Below are positions 12,724 to 13,371 of a stretch of DNA of 13,371 bases, one piece after another. Source of the DNA: an uncultured Oscillospiraceae bacterium (GTDB taxonomy: Bacteria > Bacillota > Clostridia > Oscillospirales > Ruminococcaceae); NCBI GenBank assembly GCA_934456315.1, contig CAKSHG010000035.1, positions 1 through 13,371 of the forward strand, written 5' to 3'. The translations under genes and the position numbers were made by a program. Below the pieces are notes generated by a model, which was not told where the DNA came from, did not search any database, and saw only the letters and a program-made list of their open reading frames with translations. How positions within the stretch are numbered: the first letter of the stretch is position 1; the number at the start of each line of letters is the position of its first letter.

Positions 12724-13371
12724 TTAGTCTACGATCTTGAAGCCTGCTTCTGTGAGCGCATTCCTGATCTGATTGATGTGCTCAAAATTTCTGGTTTCCA
12801 TCTCTATTCTAAGATAGCAGCCGTTGATGTCGGCGTTGCCAACGTGCTCGTGGTGTACGCCGACTACGTTGCCGCCAAGGTTTGCGATGATCTTCGATAC
12901 GCCGAGGAGCTGACCCGGCTTGTCAAGCAGCTCGATGTTGAGCAGCGCAGTTCTGCCGGACTTGACAAGACCGCGGTGAATGACTCTCGACAGGATAGTA
13001 ACGTCGATGTTGCCGCCGGAAACCAGGCAAACGACCTTCTTGCCCTTTACCGGGACCTTGTCGAACATAACAGCCGCTACGGAAACAGCGCCAGCGCCTT
13101 CGGAAATGAGCTTCTGCTGCTCGATGAGCGCCAGGATAGCCGCTGCGATCTCGTCGTCGGTGACAGTCACGATCTCGTCAACATACTTGCTGCAAATGTC
13201 GAACGTGTGCTGACCAGGCTCCTTTACCTTTATGCCGTCTGCGATGGTCGATACTTCGTCAAGACGCTCGATCTTGCCATCTCTTACGGAATTAACCATG
13301 CTGGGAGCGCCCGCAGCCTGTACACCGTAAACCTTGATCTTCGGGTTGAGCTGCTTTATCGTGTAGGCAAC
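12724..13371 (-). CDS. ilvA: Threonine ammonia-lyase, C-terminal part (cut by window edge)
   Basis: The last 215 residues of a PLP-dependent threonine dehydratase, which makes 2-oxobutanoate from threonine through an aminocrotonate intermediate. The frame is open to the edge at 13371, and the residues before the internal ATG at 13299 (KIKVYGVQAAGAPS) match the family, so 13299 is not the start. SEGAGAVSVAA and the SGGNID motif (codons at 13020-13003) belong to the catalytic domain. A single ACT-type regulatory domain fills roughly the last 75 residues (from TALLNIELLDKPGQ). A catalytic core plus one ACT domain is the arrangement of the roughly 400-residue enzymes also named TdcB, so biosynthetic versus catabolic role cannot be settled here. 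The start and promoter lie outside the window. ridA follows in the same operon. Confidence 0.92.
   Translation of the reverse strand, partial: VAYTIKQLNPKIKVYGVQAAGAPSMVNSVRDGKIERLDEVSTIADGIKVKEPGQHTFDICSKYVDEIVTVTDDEIAAAILALIEQQKLISEGAGAVSVAAVMFDKVPVKGKKVVCLVSGGNIDVTILSRVIHRGLVKSGRTALLNIELLDKPGQLLGVSKIIANLGGNVVGVHHEHVGNADINGCYLRIEMETRNFEHINQIRNALTEAGFKIVD

Noticed and set aside
12724..13299. Complete 191-residue ACT protein starting at 13299
   Set aside because: The frame continues to the window edge with residues matching threonine dehydratase, so this ATG is internal.

Overview
The window looks like chromosomal DNA of an anaerobic Clostridia bacterium, most likely Ruminococcaceae/Oscillospiraceae. 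This is inferred from strong AGGAGG ribosome sites, a LytTR response regulator beside a 7TM hybrid kinase, a clostripain-like lipoprotein, a soluble relative of the TraG/VirD4 ATPases of Firmicutes, and a minD-mgsA neighbourhood. No rRNA, tRNA, CRISPR array, integrase or relaxase was seen. Family names come from motif recognition by eye, not from a database search.

Layout. Positions 1-3302 (+) hold a two-gene signalling operon: a LytTR response regulator and a large hybrid histidine kinase with its own receiver and HPt domains. A hairpin at 3310-3337 separates it from a convergent two-gene operon (5286 to 3346, minus) in which a ClpP-family serine peptidase precedes a VirD4/TraG-like ATPase with no membrane segment. 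Next comes a 237-bp repeat with terminal inverted repeats (5472-5708). A near-identical second copy lies at 9542-9779. Between the copies are two minus-strand genes with separate signals: a macro-domain protein with a duplicated HTH-like C-terminal module (7174-5705), and a secreted C11 (clostripain-type) lipoprotein (9437-7278). Further right is an unrecognised three-segment membrane protein (10733-9975, minus). From 11074 the plus strand carries a MinD-like ATPase and methylglyoxal synthase. The right end (minus) holds ridA and the C-terminal part of a threonine ammonia-lyase cut by the window edge.

How the parts may work together. Two minus-strand promoters, one in front of the membrane protein and one directly behind its stop codon, share an almost identical layout. 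Each has two 15-bp direct repeats (consensus AACAATYAGGAAGAT) 21 bp apart, a TTGAC -35 box starting 5 bp further on, a 17-bp spacer, and TAAAAT. The core resembles AgrA/LytTR operators in sequence and spacing, and a LytTR regulator is encoded at the left end of the window. The likely target of the second promoter is the clostripain-like gene, but a copy of the repeat lies in what would be its leader. The regulatory link is inference. RidA and threonine ammonia-lyase form a coherent pair, since RidA clears the reactive enamine/imine made by the lyase.

The best candidates for undescribed biology are the macro-HTH fusion, the ClpP-peptidase/VirD4-ATPase pair, and the twin LytTR-like promoters with their structured, repeat-interrupted leader.
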